Shown here piece by piece: positions 51,188-60,117 of a stretch of 64,000 nucleotides of DNA. Below the pieces are notes generated by a model that was given only the letters and a program-made list of their open reading frames with translations, searched no databases and was not told the DNA's origin. Source of the DNA: Syntrophomonas wolfei subsp. methylbutyratica (GTDB lineage: Bacteria; Bacillota; Syntrophomonadia; Syntrophomonadales; Syntrophomonadaceae); contig NZ_BBQT01000001.1 in assembly GCF_001570625.1 (NCBI RefSeq), positions 301,999 to 365,998 of the forward strand, in the 5' to 3' direction. Position 1 is the stretch's first letter, and every line of letters starts with the position of its first letter. The position numbers were made by a program, and so were the translations under genes.

Positions 51188-52150
51188 TTATTCGAGTATA
51201 TAGACTTTTACGGTTCGATTCCCCCAGTTTAAGCATTGTGATCGTTCTTCCATAAAGAGATCCAGGCGGTTTCCTTTGATGGCTCCTCCGGTATCAGCGG
51301 CCTCAGCATAACCATAACCCTCAATATAGAGCTTGCTTCCCATTGGAACAACACTGGGATCAACCGCTACCAAACCCACCGCCGGTTGTCTTCCCGTAGC
51401 GGTATTGCGACCGGTGTAGGTATAAGCAGAGGCATTCATATATTTTGCTTCCCGGAAATCCAAGCGTTGCCCAGCTCTGGAGACACTGGTGATAGTCCCC
51501 AGGGCCACCAGTTTATTTACTGGTTCAAGTAATGTTTTGCTGCCAATTACTTCACGTTTGGCTTCTTTACCGTTATGGTAAGTAACCTTAAAGGTGTTTA
51601 GAGCTACCCCATTCTTCCCCTGTTTGATGGTCCTGCTCAATCCTCTCTCCAGGGTGTTGTCGCTGGTTCTTTCCACCTGGAAAGCAATAGGCTCTTTTAC
51701 TTCCTGTTCTTCCTGAGTGACGCGGATAATCTCAATCTCCTGGTTTGGGATGGTTAGGGAGGTGGCAGTGGTTTTAATAATATCCTGCTCTCCCAGCTGG
51801 AATCCGGCTAATTTGATAGCCTCCTTAATTGAAACCGGTATGCTTAAAACTTCCCGGCTGCAACCATCGGCTACAACTTTCACTTTAAAAGCCCTGACTA
51901 CAGTGATCTTCATCTTTTTCTTTACCGGAGCATTTAATGAAGGTTCAACTTTGTCTTTTTCATTAAGCGTTATGTGGTTTTTATCCAGAACCTCCCTTAC
52001 GGTTCCAGAAAAGAAAACACTGCTTTTTATTAGCTTGCCATCAACCTCAATACTTACTGGTTTTTGCAGGGCAAAGAACAGGCTTACCAGCAGAACCAGG
52101 CCCAATACAGCGGCCAGGTAAGCTCGTTGCTTAGACCACACAATACCCAT
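51188..52150 (-). CDS. yabE: YabE-like cell-wall protein with DUF348, G5 and 3D domains
   Basis: 320 aa. N-terminal membrane helix (YLAAVLGLVLLVSLFFAL), DUF348 repeats (SIEVDGKLIKSSVFFSGTVR; KVKVVADGCSREVLSIPVS), a G5 domain (EPIAFQVERTSDNTLERGLS), and a C-terminal 3D domain with its three Asp residues (LVAVDPSVVPMGSKLYIEGY, EAADTGGAIKGNRLDLF). Such proteins remodel peptidoglycan around spore resuscitation. ATG at 52150 has AGGAGG upstream. Confidence 0.93.
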   Translation of the reverse strand: MGIVWSKQRAYLAAVLGLVLLVSLFFALQKPVSIEVDGKLIKSSVFFSGTVREVLDKNHITLNEKDKVEPSLNAPVKKKMKITVVRAFKVKVVADGCSREVLSIPVSIKEAIKLAGFQLGEQDIIKTTATSLTIPNQEIEIIRVTQEEQEVKEPIAFQVERTSDNTLERGLSRTIKQGKNGVALNTFKVTYHNGKEAKREVIGSKTLLEPVNKLVALGTITSVSRAGQRLDFREAKYMNASAYTYTGRNTATGRQPAVGLVAVDPSVVPMGSKLYIEGYGYAEAADTGGAIKGNRLDLFMEERSQCLNWGNRTVKVYILE

Positions 52151-52384
52151 TTCATTCCTCCTTCTCCTTTTGTCCCAGACATAAAGCCTGAGATACAACT
52201 ACATTCTAAGCAAAATTAACCCCGGAAGTCAAACATTATTTCCATTTTGTGGGTTGTTTGCCTTTTTATGTAGTAGCTGCGGCCAACCTTTTTTTAATTC
52301 TTATCCCTTTACATCCATTTTATTCTTAGAAGGGAAAAAAGATTGCTGAAAAAGGATATTTGCCCATTAAGGAGTTTGTCGAAA

Positions 52385-52440
52385 TAGGTAAAGCCCTGCG
52401 GGTGTCACTATTTAGGTTGGGGCCCTTTCCTGCAATAGAA
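52385..52440. repeat. Small fragment of a family A/B repeat
   Basis: CCCTGCGGGTGTCACTATTT then AGGTTGGGGCC and CCTGCAATAGAATC match interior and end sequences of family A. It abuts the 3' end of tatD. The rest of 52151-52384 shows nothing recognisable. Confidence 0.5.
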
Positions 52441-53211
52441 TCAATCTTTGATACGGTAGATTCTCCTGGCATTCTGGCTGGTAATATAGGCGATTTCTTC
52501 TTCGGTTTTGTGGCGCAATTCTGCCAGTTTCCTGGCCGTATGTACTACTAATGCCGGCTCATTTCTTTTTCCCCGGAAGGGTTCCGGGGTCAAGTAGGGA
52601 CAGTCCGTTTCTATTAAAATCCGCTCCAGCGCTACTCGGGCCGCCACCTCCTGGGTCTTTTTCGCATTCTTAAAAGTGAGGGGGCCGGCAAATGAGATAT
52701 AAAAACCCTCTTTCATCAGTTCCACCGCCAGAGGCAGGTGTCCAGAATAGCAGTGCATAATACCTTCATTTTTCCCAGCCTTTTCCTTCTTTATGATATC
52801 CAAAACCTCCTGGTGAGCATCACGGTCATGAATAACCAGCGGTTTATAGAGCTCATGGGCCAGTTTTATCTGTTCTTTAAAGGCTTTCCTCTGTTCTTCG
52901 GGGGAGGAAAGGTTGCGGTAATAATCCAGGCCGGTTTCTCCAATAGCCACCACCCGGGGGTCACGGGCCAAGTCGTATAGTTGGGCCAATACCTCAGTGC
53001 TCAGGGTTTTGGCATCATGGGGATGTACTCCTACCACCGCATAAACCTCGGGAAACTGGCGGGCCAGCTGCACTGCTTCCGCAGAAGTCTCGTAATCATA
53101 GCCGATACATATTATTTTCTCCAGCCCGGCCGCTTCAGCCCGTTCCAAAATTTCCTTCCGGTCCCGGTTAAAGGCGGGATCCTGCAAATGGGCATGGGTG
53201 TCTATCAACAT
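52441..53211 (-). CDS. tatD: TatD-family deoxyribonuclease
   Basis: 256 aa TIM-barrel metal hydrolase. Seen: MLIDTHAHLQDPAFNRDRKE, VVGVHPHDAKTLSTEVLAQL, AIGETGLDYYRNLSSPEEQR, LVIHDRDAHQEVLDII, GIMHCYSGHL, LIETDCPYLTPEPFRGKRNE. The metal-binding His, Glu and Asp residues are all present. The ATG directly follows the metG stop (TAG then ATG), so the two are co-translated; this pairing occurs in Bacillus (metS-yabD). Confidence 0.96.
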   Translation of the reverse strand: MLIDTHAHLQDPAFNRDRKEILERAEAAGLEKIICIGYDYETSAEAVQLARQFPEVYAVVGVHPHDAKTLSTEVLAQLYDLARDPRVVAIGETGLDYYRNLSSPEEQRKAFKEQIKLAHELYKPLVIHDRDAHQEVLDIIKKEKAGKNEGIMHCYSGHLPLAVELMKEGFYISFAGPLTFKNAKKTQEVAARVALERILIETDCPYLTPEPFRGKRNEPALVVHTARKLAELRHKTEEEIAYITSQNARRIYRIKD

Positions 53212-55149
53212 CTACTTCACCCGGCTTCCGGAAGGTACATCCTGATCCACCAGCAAAACTTCCACCTTATCTCCACCAGCGGCCAGTATCATACCCTGAG
53301 ATAATACCCCTCTTAGTTTTACGGGTTTTAAGTTGGCTACCAGCACCACTTTCTTACCCAGCAATTCCTCCGGGGAATAATATTGTGCAATACCTGAAAC
53401 CACCGTGCGTTCTTCCTCTCCCACTCGCAAGCGTAAAACCAGTAATTTATCAGCCTTCTTCATTTTTTCGCAGGCGATAACTTCAGCTACCCGCAGATCA
53501 ATCCGGGCAAATTCCTCAATATCAACCAATTCCGGAACAGCGGGCTGACTCTTCTCCACTTTTTTCTTCCCGGGTGATTCCACCGGCTGTTGCTCTCCAG
53601 ATTCCAGGGATTTTAAATCAATCCGCGGAAACAGGGGCTCGCCCCGGCTAACCTTGCTGCCGGCTTTACAGCGACCCCATTCCGCCGCTTCATCCCAGCT
53701 CGGGTTTTGGCTCAGGTCAAATATCTCCATTTGCCGGTTGGCTCTGGACAGCAGTGTCGGCATGCTTGGCGCCAGGAGTATCAGGGCGATACGGATGCTC
53801 TCCGCCAGGTTATACATCACGCTGGTCAGGCGCTCTTTTTTCGCTTCCTCTTTAGCCAGAAGCCAGGGCGCAGTTTCATCAATATATTTATTAGCCCGTG
53901 ATACCAGCTTGCGAGTAGCTACTATATATGAAGCGAAATCCAGCTTGTCCAGTTTCTCCGTTGCTTCCCGGTACGCCTCCCGGGCTGCGTTTATTAAATC
54001 CTCATCCAGGGCTTCCGCTACACCCGGGGCGGGTATAACCCCATCAAAATATCTCTCTATCATGGCTATAGTGCGGCTGATAAGATTACCCAGGTCATTG
54101 GCCAGATCAGAATTTATGCGATTTACCAGCATTTCTTCCGAATAATAGCCATCCTGGCCAAAACTCAGTTCCCTGACCAAGTAGTATCTTACCGCATCAA
54201 CCCCGTATTTCTTAACCAAAACTACCGGATCAACCACATTTCCCTTGGATTTGGACATCTTCCCGCCTTCCAGCATTATCCAACCGTGGGCACAGACCTT
54301 TTTAGGCAAAGGTAAATCCAGAGCCATCAACATTATGGGCCAAATAATCGCATGAAAGCGAATTATGTCTTTGGCCATCAAGTGTACATCCGCCGGCCAA
54401 TACTGCTTAAACTTTTCTTCATCATCCATATAACCTATAGCCGTCAGGTAGTTTATTAAAGCATCAAACCAGACATACACCACATGCTTTTGGTTAAAGG
54501 GCACCGGTACCCCCCACTGGAAGGTGGTCCGGGATACGCACAGATCTTCCAGGCCCATTTTTATGAAGTTGACAACTTCATTACGGCGGGATTCGGGCTG
54601 AATAAATTCCGGATGAGTTTCAATATGCTCCAGCAGGCGATCAGCATATTTAGCCATATTGAAAAAATAGCTTTCTTCCTTCAATAGCTCCACTTCACGG
54701 CCACAATCAGGGCAATTCCCTTCGGCCAGCTGTCTTTCCGTGAAAAATGTCTCACAGGGGGTGCAATACCAGCCCTCATACTGGGAAATAAAAATATCTC
54801 CCTGCTCATAGACCTTGTTGAATATTTTTTGTACTAGCTGCTCATGCCGGGCTTCGGTGGTGCGTATAAAATCTGTATGGGTAATCAGCATGGTTTCCCA
54901 GAGCTGGCGGATGCTTTCTACGATACCATCCACATACTTGATGGGTTCCATACCTTTCTCCCGGGCCGCTTTTTCAATCTTTTGCCCGTGTTCATCGGTA
55001 CCAGTCAAGTAGAAAACATCATAACCCTGCATTCGTTTGAAACGGGCCATGCAATCAGCGGCCACGGTGGTATAGGCATGCCCAATATGTAAATTATCGC
55101 TGGGGTAATAAATAGGAGTAGTAATGTAATAACTTTTCTTCCTCTGCAC
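53212..55149 (-). CDS. metG: Methionyl-tRNA synthetase
   Basis: 645 aa class I synthetase. HIGH-type site NLHIGHAYTTVAADCMARFK, zinc-knuckle CTPCETFFTERQLAEGNCPD, KMSKSKGNVVDPV, anticodon-binding helices (FASYIVATRKLVSRANKYID), and a C-terminal EMAP/Trbp domain about 540-645 (FARIDLRVAEVIACEKMKKA, KVVLVANLKPVKLRGVLSQG). GTG at 55149 was chosen because GGAGG lies 7 nt before it, where the upstream TTG overlaps the ribosome site. Confidence 0.97.
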   Translation of the reverse strand: MQRKKSYYITTPIYYPSDNLHIGHAYTTVAADCMARFKRMQGYDVFYLTGTDEHGQKIEKAAREKGMEPIKYVDGIVESIRQLWETMLITHTDFIRTTEARHEQLVQKIFNKVYEQGDIFISQYEGWYCTPCETFFTERQLAEGNCPDCGREVELLKEESYFFNMAKYADRLLEHIETHPEFIQPESRRNEVVNFIKMGLEDLCVSRTTFQWGVPVPFNQKHVVYVWFDALINYLTAIGYMDDEEKFKQYWPADVHLMAKDIIRFHAIIWPIMLMALDLPLPKKVCAHGWIMLEGGKMSKSKGNVVDPVVLVKKYGVDAVRYYLVRELSFGQDGYYSEEMLVNRINSDLANDLGNLISRTIAMIERYFDGVIPAPGVAEALDEDLINAAREAYREATEKLDKLDFASYIVATRKLVSRANKYIDETAPWLLAKEEAKKERLTSVMYNLAESIRIALILLAPSMPTLLSRANRQMEIFDLSQNPSWDEAAEWGRCKAGSKVSRGEPLFPRIDLKSLESGEQQPVESPGKKKVEKSQPAVPELVDIEEFARIDLRVAEVIACEKMKKADKLLVLRLRVGEEERTVVSGIAQYYSPEELLGKKVVLVANLKPVKLRGVLSQGMILAAGGDKVEVLLVDQDVPSGSRVK

Positions 55150-55271
55150 TTTCTTTCCTCCCAAAACAATGATTAGCTATAGTTTACCACAAAATTGCTC
55201 CCCTATCCCTAAGCTGTTAAGGGGATTATAAACCGTAATGATGTTTTCCTTAAGAGCAAAAATAAAGCATA

Positions 55272-55499
55272 GAATCTACTGCAAGAAGTTATTAATATTC
55301 ATTGGCTTCTATAAAGAAGCTGCTCAGCGGCCTTAAAAGCGACCGAAGGGTATGTAGGGAACGACCCCCGTGTCGTTCCGAATCAGGCGCAACAACCTTA
55401 ATAGCGACTGCAAGGCATTGTAAGGTCTTCGGCCGCCCGCTTTCACCTTCACCAGCGCTTTGTATATTTATGCAACCCTTATGTATATAGTAGAGTCAA
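55272..55499. repeat. Family A MITE-like repeat
   Basis: GAATCTACTGCAAGAAGTTA at one end; ATGTATATAGTAGAGTCAAG at the other. The inner TTTGTATATTTATGCAACCC arm is intact, the other (TTCTATAAAGAAGCTGCTC) is eroded. It lies in the 571-bp gap between metG and abrB. Confidence 0.7.
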
Positions 55500-55655
55500 G
55501 CAGAATAGTTCCGACAGTTTATGTTGTTTTTTGATAATATGGTTTTTTCCCTAATTTGTGGTTTTCTTTGACTTTTATCTGGGCCAAAAAAATACATAAA
55601 TACATATACTCTTGGGATAACTGTAAATTTTTTGCCCAAAATTGTCATAATTATC

Positions 55656-55684
55656 TTGACTTATTCTGCCATCTCTGGTACACT
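55656..55684 (+). promoter_or_regulatory. abrB promoter (sigma-A type)
   Basis: TTGACT (55656-55661), a 17-bp spacer, and TACACT (55679-55684), 36 nt before the abrB start. One mismatch to TTGACA and two to TATAAT. It fits an AbrB-type autoregulated gene. Confidence 0.7.
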
Positions 55685-55720
55685 CTTGTTGTAGAAAATT
55701 TTGGGAGGGGGGTTGTATGT

Positions 55721-55972
55721 ATGCTGAAATCAACTGGCGTTGTCCGTAAGGTGGACGAGTTGGGCCGCATTGTAATTCCGATTGAATTACGTCGAACTAT
55801 GGGTATAGAGGAAAAGGACGCACTGGAAATCTATGTTGACAGTGAAAAAATAATCCTCAAGAAGTATGAACCCGCGTGTATCTTCTGTGGTAATGCAGAA
55901 GAAGTGGTCAATTACAAAGGGAAAAACTTATGCAAAAGCTGCCTTACTGAGCTCAGCAAACAGGTAATCTAA
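55721..55972 (+). CDS. abrB: AbrB-family transition-state regulator with Cys pairs
   Basis: 83 aa. N-terminal AbrB fold: STGVVRKVDELGRIVIPIEL, RRTMGIEEKDALEIYVDSEK. The C-terminal 35 residues carry CIFCGNAEE and NLCKSCLTEL, a small zinc-binding tail that many AbrB proteins of Clostridia have. A repressor of post-exponential genes in Bacillus. GGGAGGGGGG precedes the ATG. It is the only plus-strand gene in the 49-63 kb block. Note its closeness in fold to SpoVT. Confidence 0.94.
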   Translation: MLKSTGVVRKVDELGRIVIPIELRRTMGIEEKDALEIYVDSEKIILKKYEPACIFCGNAEEVVNYKGKNLCKSCLTELSKQVI

Positions 55973-55992
55973 TTCTACATATTAATTTAATA

Positions 55993-56058
55993 TTACAAAA
56001 AGCTTTTTGTTGCATAAATATTACCAGCGATTGTTGGCAACGTATAGATGCAACACCC
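55993..56058. repeat. Fragment of a family A repeat
   Basis: ACAAAAAGCTTTTTGTTGCA, then TAAATATTACCAGCGATTGT and TGGCAACGTATAGATGCAAC, a degraded half element between abrB and its terminator. Confidence 0.5.
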
Positions 56059-56059
56059 G

Positions 56060-56124
56060 CCCGGCATTCAGAAAACTTCCTTAAGTGATAGTTTTCAATC
56101 CTGAGTGCCGGGTCGTTTTTTTTT
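56060..56124 (+). terminator. abrB terminator overlapping the rsmI 3' end
   Basis: CCCGGCA...TTCAG pairs with CTGAG...TGCCGGG, with an inner AAAACT/AGTTTT stem, followed by TCGTTTTTTTT. It overlaps the last codons of the convergent rsmI gene. Confidence 0.85.
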
Positions 56125-56946
56125 GATAAAATAATTGTATAGTTCGTTCTTTTTTATACCGTAGTCTTTTGCCTTTATTTTGAAGGCTTCTTTTTTATCT
56201 ATCCCCAAGTTTATTAATTCTTCTGTCTCCGCTATAATGAGCTCCCAGTTTGTTTCGGCGGCTTTATCTTCAGCAGGGGCTATCAAAAGGCATATTTCGC
56301 CTCGCGGGGGAGAGGAGCTAAAATGGTGCAGCAACTCTCCTGCCGTTCCTCGTCTTACTTCTTCATGTTTTTTTGTTAGTTCCCGAGCTATGGCCAGCTT
56401 CCTCTCTGCTCCCATTATTTCTACAATATCAAGCAGGCATTCCCGTATACGATGCGGCGCTTCATATAAAATAATCGTCTTTTGCTCGCTTTGCAATTGC
56501 TCCAGTTCTTCCCTTCGGCGTGAACGGCGCTGAGGCAAAAAGCCTGCGAAAGTGAAAGCTGAAGTATCCATACCGGATAGAGCCAATGCCGCAGTAAGGG
56601 CTGATGGTCCTGGTATTACCTCCAGCTGAATACCTGTTTGTAAAGCCCGTCTTATTAGTTCTTCCCCCGGATCGGAAATAGTTGGCATACCTGCATCGGA
56701 AACCAGGGCTATGTTTTGGCCTTGCAGCAACTGGGCTATCAGATAGTCTTCCTTTTCCCGTTTACTATATTCATGGTAGCTTATCATGCGGGTTTTTATC
56801 TTAAAGCGGTTTAGCAGCTTTATGGTCATGCGGGTGTCTTCGCAGGCAATAAGGTCTACCTTGCGCAACGTTTTTAACAGCCTGATACTGACATCATCCA
56901 GATTTCCTATGGGCGTTCCACAGATGTATAATTTACCTGTTTTCAA
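56095..56946 (-). CDS. rsmI: 16S rRNA 2'-O-methyltransferase RsmI
   Basis: 283 aa. Methylates the ribose of C1402. Seen: LYICGTPIGNLDDVSIRLLK, EDTRMTIKLLNRFKI, YHEYSKREKEDYLIAQLLQG, LVSDAGMPTISDPGEELIRR, EVIPGPSALTAALALSGM, FAGFLPQRRSRRREELEQL. TTG start after AAGGATG. Its last 30 codons overlap the abrB terminator. Confidence 0.97.
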   Translation of the reverse strand: MKTGKLYICGTPIGNLDDVSIRLLKTLRKVDLIACEDTRMTIKLLNRFKIKTRMISYHEYSKREKEDYLIAQLLQGQNIALVSDAGMPTISDPGEELIRRALQTGIQLEVIPGPSALTAALALSGMDTSAFTFAGFLPQRRSRRREELEQLQSEQKTIILYEAPHRIRECLLDIVEIMGAERKLAIARELTKKHEEVRRGTAGELLHHFSSSPPRGEICLLIAPAEDKAAETNWELIIAETEELINLGIDKKEAFKIKAKDYGIKKNELYNYFIKKKRPGTQD

Positions 56947-57074
56947 TTTATCATCCTTACTTAATCAGTACGAAAATAGACACTGAAAACTATGAATTAT
57001 ACTGATTTATTATAGATATTGATTTATACCTACACCTCAAACCCTGTTTTCATGCCTTTTTGCGGCCCAGGGCC

Positions 57075-57163
57075 ATGGGAGTTAGTACGAAAAGTGAGGA
57101 GTAAGGGGTAAGGGGTTGCGGTGACAAAAGGACCGTCCCCTTGACACCGCCTTGACACCCTTC
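57075..57163. repeat. Family B fragment and family C hairpin
   Basis: GGGAGTTAGTACGAAAAGTG and AGGAGTAAGGGGTAAGGGGT are family B; GGTGACAAAAGGACCGTCCCC with TTGACACC (57120-57148) is family C, nearly identical to the copies at mazG and GntR. It lies between rsmI and the yabB gene. Confidence 0.7.
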
Positions 57164-57919
57164 TTACTTTGAAAAGCCGTACAATTTTTGCAGTTCGGCG
57201 CTGTAAACCCCGGGACTCTCGTAAACGAAAAGCGGAGGCAGGATGGTCAAGCCCCCTGCTCCCCCCTTTTGGCCTTCCAAGAGTATCATTCTAGCCTCTC
57301 GTTCCGGCAACGGATAAACCGGTCTTATTCTCCTCAATACCAGTCCATTGGCGGAAAAAAGCCGGGCTATTTCCTGTATTCTCTCCGCTCTCTGTATAAG
57401 ACAGAAGCACCCCCTGGGAAGCAGTATATAAGCAGCAGCTCGAACAAGATCGGCGAGCTCCACTTCCAATTCATGGCGGGCAATGGCTTTCTCTGGATTT
57501 AGGCTCAATTTCCCTTCCCCCTTTTTCCAGAAGGGTGGATTGGAAACGACCAGTTCTGCCCCCTGAGGAGGTAAGTATTCCTTTGGGTTCTTGATATCGG
57601 CCTGAATCAGGTCAATCCTTTCCTCTAGATGGTTGAAGGCAATATTCTTCCTGGCTCTTTTGATCATCTTTTCCTGTATTTCGATACCGGTCACTCGCAA
57701 AGAGGGAGCACGGTAAGCCAGCAACAGAGCAATAACTCCGTTTCCTGTGCCCAGATCCACCGCCTGCTTTATTCCGTCCAGTACAGGAAAATGGGCCAGA
57801 AGTATTGCATCCAGGGAAAAGCGGTAGCCTTCCCGGGATTGAAACAGTTTCATACCGCCTAAAACGAGATCATCCAGGCTTTCCTCCTGGTCGTCCGGCA
57901 TCATATTTACCTTGTCCAC
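57164..57919 (-). CDS. tRNA1(Val) adenine-N6-methyltransferase (YabB/TrmN6-like)
   Basis: 251 aa Rossmann methylase. SLDAILLAHFPVLDGIKQAV, DLGTGNGVIALLLAYRAPSL (SAM loop), VTGIEIQEKMIKRARKNIAF, and the N6-Ade motif ELVVSNPPFWKKGEGKL (NPPF). GTG start after AAAGGAGTG. It lies 3 bp after the yabA stop, as in Bacillus yabA-yabB. Confidence 0.95.
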   Translation of the reverse strand: MDKVNMMPDDQEESLDDLVLGGMKLFQSREGYRFSLDAILLAHFPVLDGIKQAVDLGTGNGVIALLLAYRAPSLRVTGIEIQEKMIKRARKNIAFNHLEERIDLIQADIKNPKEYLPPQGAELVVSNPPFWKKGEGKLSLNPEKAIARHELEVELADLVRAAAYILLPRGCFCLIQRAERIQEIARLFSANGLVLRRIRPVYPLPEREARMILLEGQKGGAGGLTILPPLFVYESPGVYSAELQKLYGFSK

Positions 57920-57922
57920 GGT

Positions 57923-58198
57923 TCACTCCTTTTCCATGAACGCCAAACAAAAAAGACATTCCTCGTTACGGCTTTGCCCAAAAGCAGCCGGACAAATATG
58001 ATATCCTTCTTTATATACTTTTCCCAGGTTTTCATAGCTTTCTACTTCGATATCCGGCCAGGAAGGCGGCTCTGGTAATTGCGGCGGCTGCCCTGGACTC
58101 GAGGCCCTTTCCAGGTAAGTAACCCGCTCCTTCAGTTGTCCCACCTCAAGAATCAGTTCCCGAATTATCATTTTTAGCTCTCGAACTGTTTTTTCCAT
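57923..58198 (-). CDS. yabA: DNA replication initiation control protein YabA
   Basis: 91 aa. N-terminal leucine-zipper coiled coil (KTVRELKMIIRELILEVGQL, KERVTYLERA) and a C-terminal zinc site (GYHICPAAFGQSRNEECLFC). YabA binds DnaA and DnaN to restrain initiation. GGGGAGAACC precedes the ATG at 58198. Its start overlaps the ricT end by 53 bases in another frame. Confidence 0.93.
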   Translation of the reverse strand: MEKTVRELKMIIRELILEVGQLKERVTYLERASSPGQPPQLPEPPSWPDIEVESYENLGKVYKEGYHICPAAFGQSRNEECLFCLAFMEKE

Positions 58199-58862
58199 GT
58201 TGGTTCTCCCCATTTGTTGCGGTATCATAGAGCTCTGATTCATATTTCAAGCAACACATTAAACGCCCGCATATTCCTGAAATCTTGGTGGGATTAAGCG
58301 ACAAATTCTGTTCTTTGGCCATGCGTATGGAAACGGGTTGGAATTCCCCTAAAAAGCAATTGCAGCAAAGTATCCTGCCACAGGCACCAATCCCTCCCAG
58401 CATCTTGGCTTCGTCTCTTACTCCGATTTGCCTCAGTTCAATCCGGGTCTTGAATATAGCGGCCAGGTCTTTCACCAGTTCACGAAAATCCACCCGCCCT
58501 TCAGCGGTAAAATAAAAAATTATCTTACCCAGGTCAAAGGTGTATTCAACATCGATTAAGCGCATAGGCAGCTGGTGTTCTTTGATTTTTTGCTTACAGA
58601 TATCCAAAGCCTCCCTGCCCTTTTGCTGATTCTTTTCCCAGGTTTTGCTGTCCTCAGGTTTAGCTTTACGGATTACATTTCTTAGAGGTTGTATGAGCTC
58701 TTCTCCATCCAGATCTCGTTTTCCCATGGCTACAATACCATATTCCACACCCCGTACGGTTTCAACAATTACCGGGTCTCCTGCTTCCAAATCATGGCCT
58801 TCACAAGCAAAATGGTATATTTTACCCGCCGGTTTAAAGCGGACGCCTACCACCCAAGCCAA
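58146..58862 (-). CDS. ricT: RicT (YaaT), PSP1-domain protein
   Basis: About 238 aa. VVGVRFKPAGKIYHFACEGH, VETVRGVEYGIVAMGKRDLD, GGIGACGRILCCNCFLGEFQ, LNPTKISGICGRLMCCLKYE. In Bacillus RicT joins RicA and RicF with iron-sulfur clusters to control RNase Y and sporulation. TTG at 58862 lies 9 nt after GAGGAGG; TTG at 58868 is an alternative. It lies directly downstream of holB in the ricT-yabA-yabB run. Confidence 0.95.
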   Translation of the reverse strand: MAWVVGVRFKPAGKIYHFACEGHDLEAGDPVIVETVRGVEYGIVAMGKRDLDGEELIQPLRNVIRKAKPEDSKTWEKNQQKGREALDICKQKIKEHQLPMRLIDVEYTFDLGKIIFYFTAEGRVDFRELVKDLAAIFKTRIELRQIGVRDEAKMLGGIGACGRILCCNCFLGEFQPVSIRMAKEQNLSLNPTKISGICGRLMCCLKYESELYDTATNGENQHGKNSSRAKNDNSGTDS

Positions 58863-58974
58863 TAACAACTACCTCCTCGATTCTATAAATTTACTACCAA
58901 AATCAAATGTGACACGAATGTGACACGGCGACGGGGTTATTGACAACTTCTTTCCTTCTGCGTCTAAACCCTAT

Positions 58975-59145
58975 TTTCTTACTAACCCTCCATGGCCAGA
59001 GGCCACAACCCCCAATGAAAAGTGCGTTATAATAAGCGCTTGTTATATGGTAAGATGGGGTAGGAAATAACCCCCTCCCCCTTCTGATGTCTGACGACCG
59101 ACGACTGACGACTACTAACCCCTTACTTTTCTTACTAAGAGTTAA
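58975..59145. repeat. Family B mosaic repeat
   Basis: TTCTTACTAACCCTCCATGG, AGGCCACAACCCCCAATGAA, AAGTGCGTTATAATAAGCGC, TATGGTAAGATGGGGTAGGA, CCCCCTTCTGATGTCTGACG, ACGACTGACGACTACTAACC. Same block order as the 41.1-41.4 kb copy. It overlaps the 3' end of holB by about 10 bp. Confidence 0.65.
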
Positions 59146-60097
59146 AGGCTTGCCAAATTTCATAGCTGATATTAACATTGATAATTAATGAATTTACATT
59201 GCTACGATAATAATTTTTCAAGTTCATGATCTTATCAAGGGCAGCTGTAAGATGCTGAGGCTGAACTTTCCTGATGGAGCTGGCCAGCTCAGAACTGCCG
59301 GGCAAAACCAGCAGTTCCTCTTTGCGGGTTTGCTGGTAAATATTAATATCACGCAACAGGCTTATCAAGAGGTTTACGATTAATTCCGGGGCCAGTTCCA
59401 TCCTTTCCGCCGACTTATATACTTCAACTATTTCTTCCCCACTCAGCTCTGTAATTATATTCCGGCTTGTCTCCCATATCTTTTCATAATCCTCTTGCTG
59501 GGCAAAGCGTATAGCTGTAGCCACACTACCTTGTCCCAGGCTGGCAGCCTGAGCAGCCTTTAAGGGCTCCACTTCGCGATTACGCAGGATTTGCTCGATA
59601 TCTTTATCTGCCAGGGAATTAAAGCGAACAAGCTGACAGCGGGATACTATGGTTTCCAAGATATTTTGGTCATCGGCAATCAGGATAATTACGGCGTATT
59701 CCGGTGGTTCCTCCAGGTTTTTAAGCAAGGCATTGGCTGCTTCATTACTCATAAGCTGACTGTCCCGAATAATGGCTACTCGATGGGAAGCCCGGTAAGG
59801 CTTCAATCCGAGCCAGGGCTCAAGTTTCTGTGAGATTTGTTCTTTACTTATTACACTTCGCCCTTCTTCCTTTTCCAGGATTAATAAATCCGGGTGTATC
59901 CTCTCCCGAAAAAAAACCATAGCGTCATTATCATCCCGCCCAATAATAGCCTGGGCAAAGGCCTGGGCACAAGACATTTTCCCCACTCCCGCCGGACCCA
60001 AAAAAAGATAGGCATGGCTTATTGTGCCCGTCTCCAGACTTTTTTGCAGCAGACTGCTGGCCCGTTCCTGTCCCACTATTGAAAAGAAAATATCCAT
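59135..60097 (-). CDS. holB: DNA polymerase III delta' subunit
   Basis: 320 aa clamp-loader subunit. SLETGTISHAYLFLGPAGVG, FRERIHPDLLILEKEEGRSV, REVEPLKAAQAASLGQGSVA, EAANALLKNLEEPPEYAVII, SRCQLVRFNSLADKDIEQIL. The zinc-binding four-Cys loop usual between the P-loop and HPD is missing (the stretch IIGRDDNDAMVFFRERIHPD has no Cys), and the P-loop reads GPAGVGKMS. Delta' is not a working ATPase in any case. GAGGTG precedes the ATG. Confidence 0.95.
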   Translation of the reverse strand: MDIFFSIVGQERASSLLQKSLETGTISHAYLFLGPAGVGKMSCAQAFAQAIIGRDDNDAMVFFRERIHPDLLILEKEEGRSVISKEQISQKLEPWLGLKPYRASHRVAIIRDSQLMSNEAANALLKNLEEPPEYAVIILIADDQNILETIVSRCQLVRFNSLADKDIEQILRNREVEPLKAAQAASLGQGSVATAIRFAQQEDYEKIWETSRNIITELSGEEIVEVYKSAERMELAPELIVNLLISLLRDINIYQQTRKEELLVLPGSSELASSIRKVQPQHLTAALDKIMNLKNYYRSNVNSLIINVNISYEIWQAFNS

Positions 60098-60117
60098 ACC
60101 TGCACCTCTTGATTGAG

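Noticed and set aside
52199..52384. A c-di-AMP (ydaO) riboswitch upstream of the yabE-like gene
   Set aside because: Such switches often precede 3D-domain genes, but the conserved ydaO blocks could not be found here.
55150..55271. A T-box or SAM riboswitch upstream of metG
   Set aside because: No T-box antiterminator sequence or SAM-switch stems were seen in the leader.
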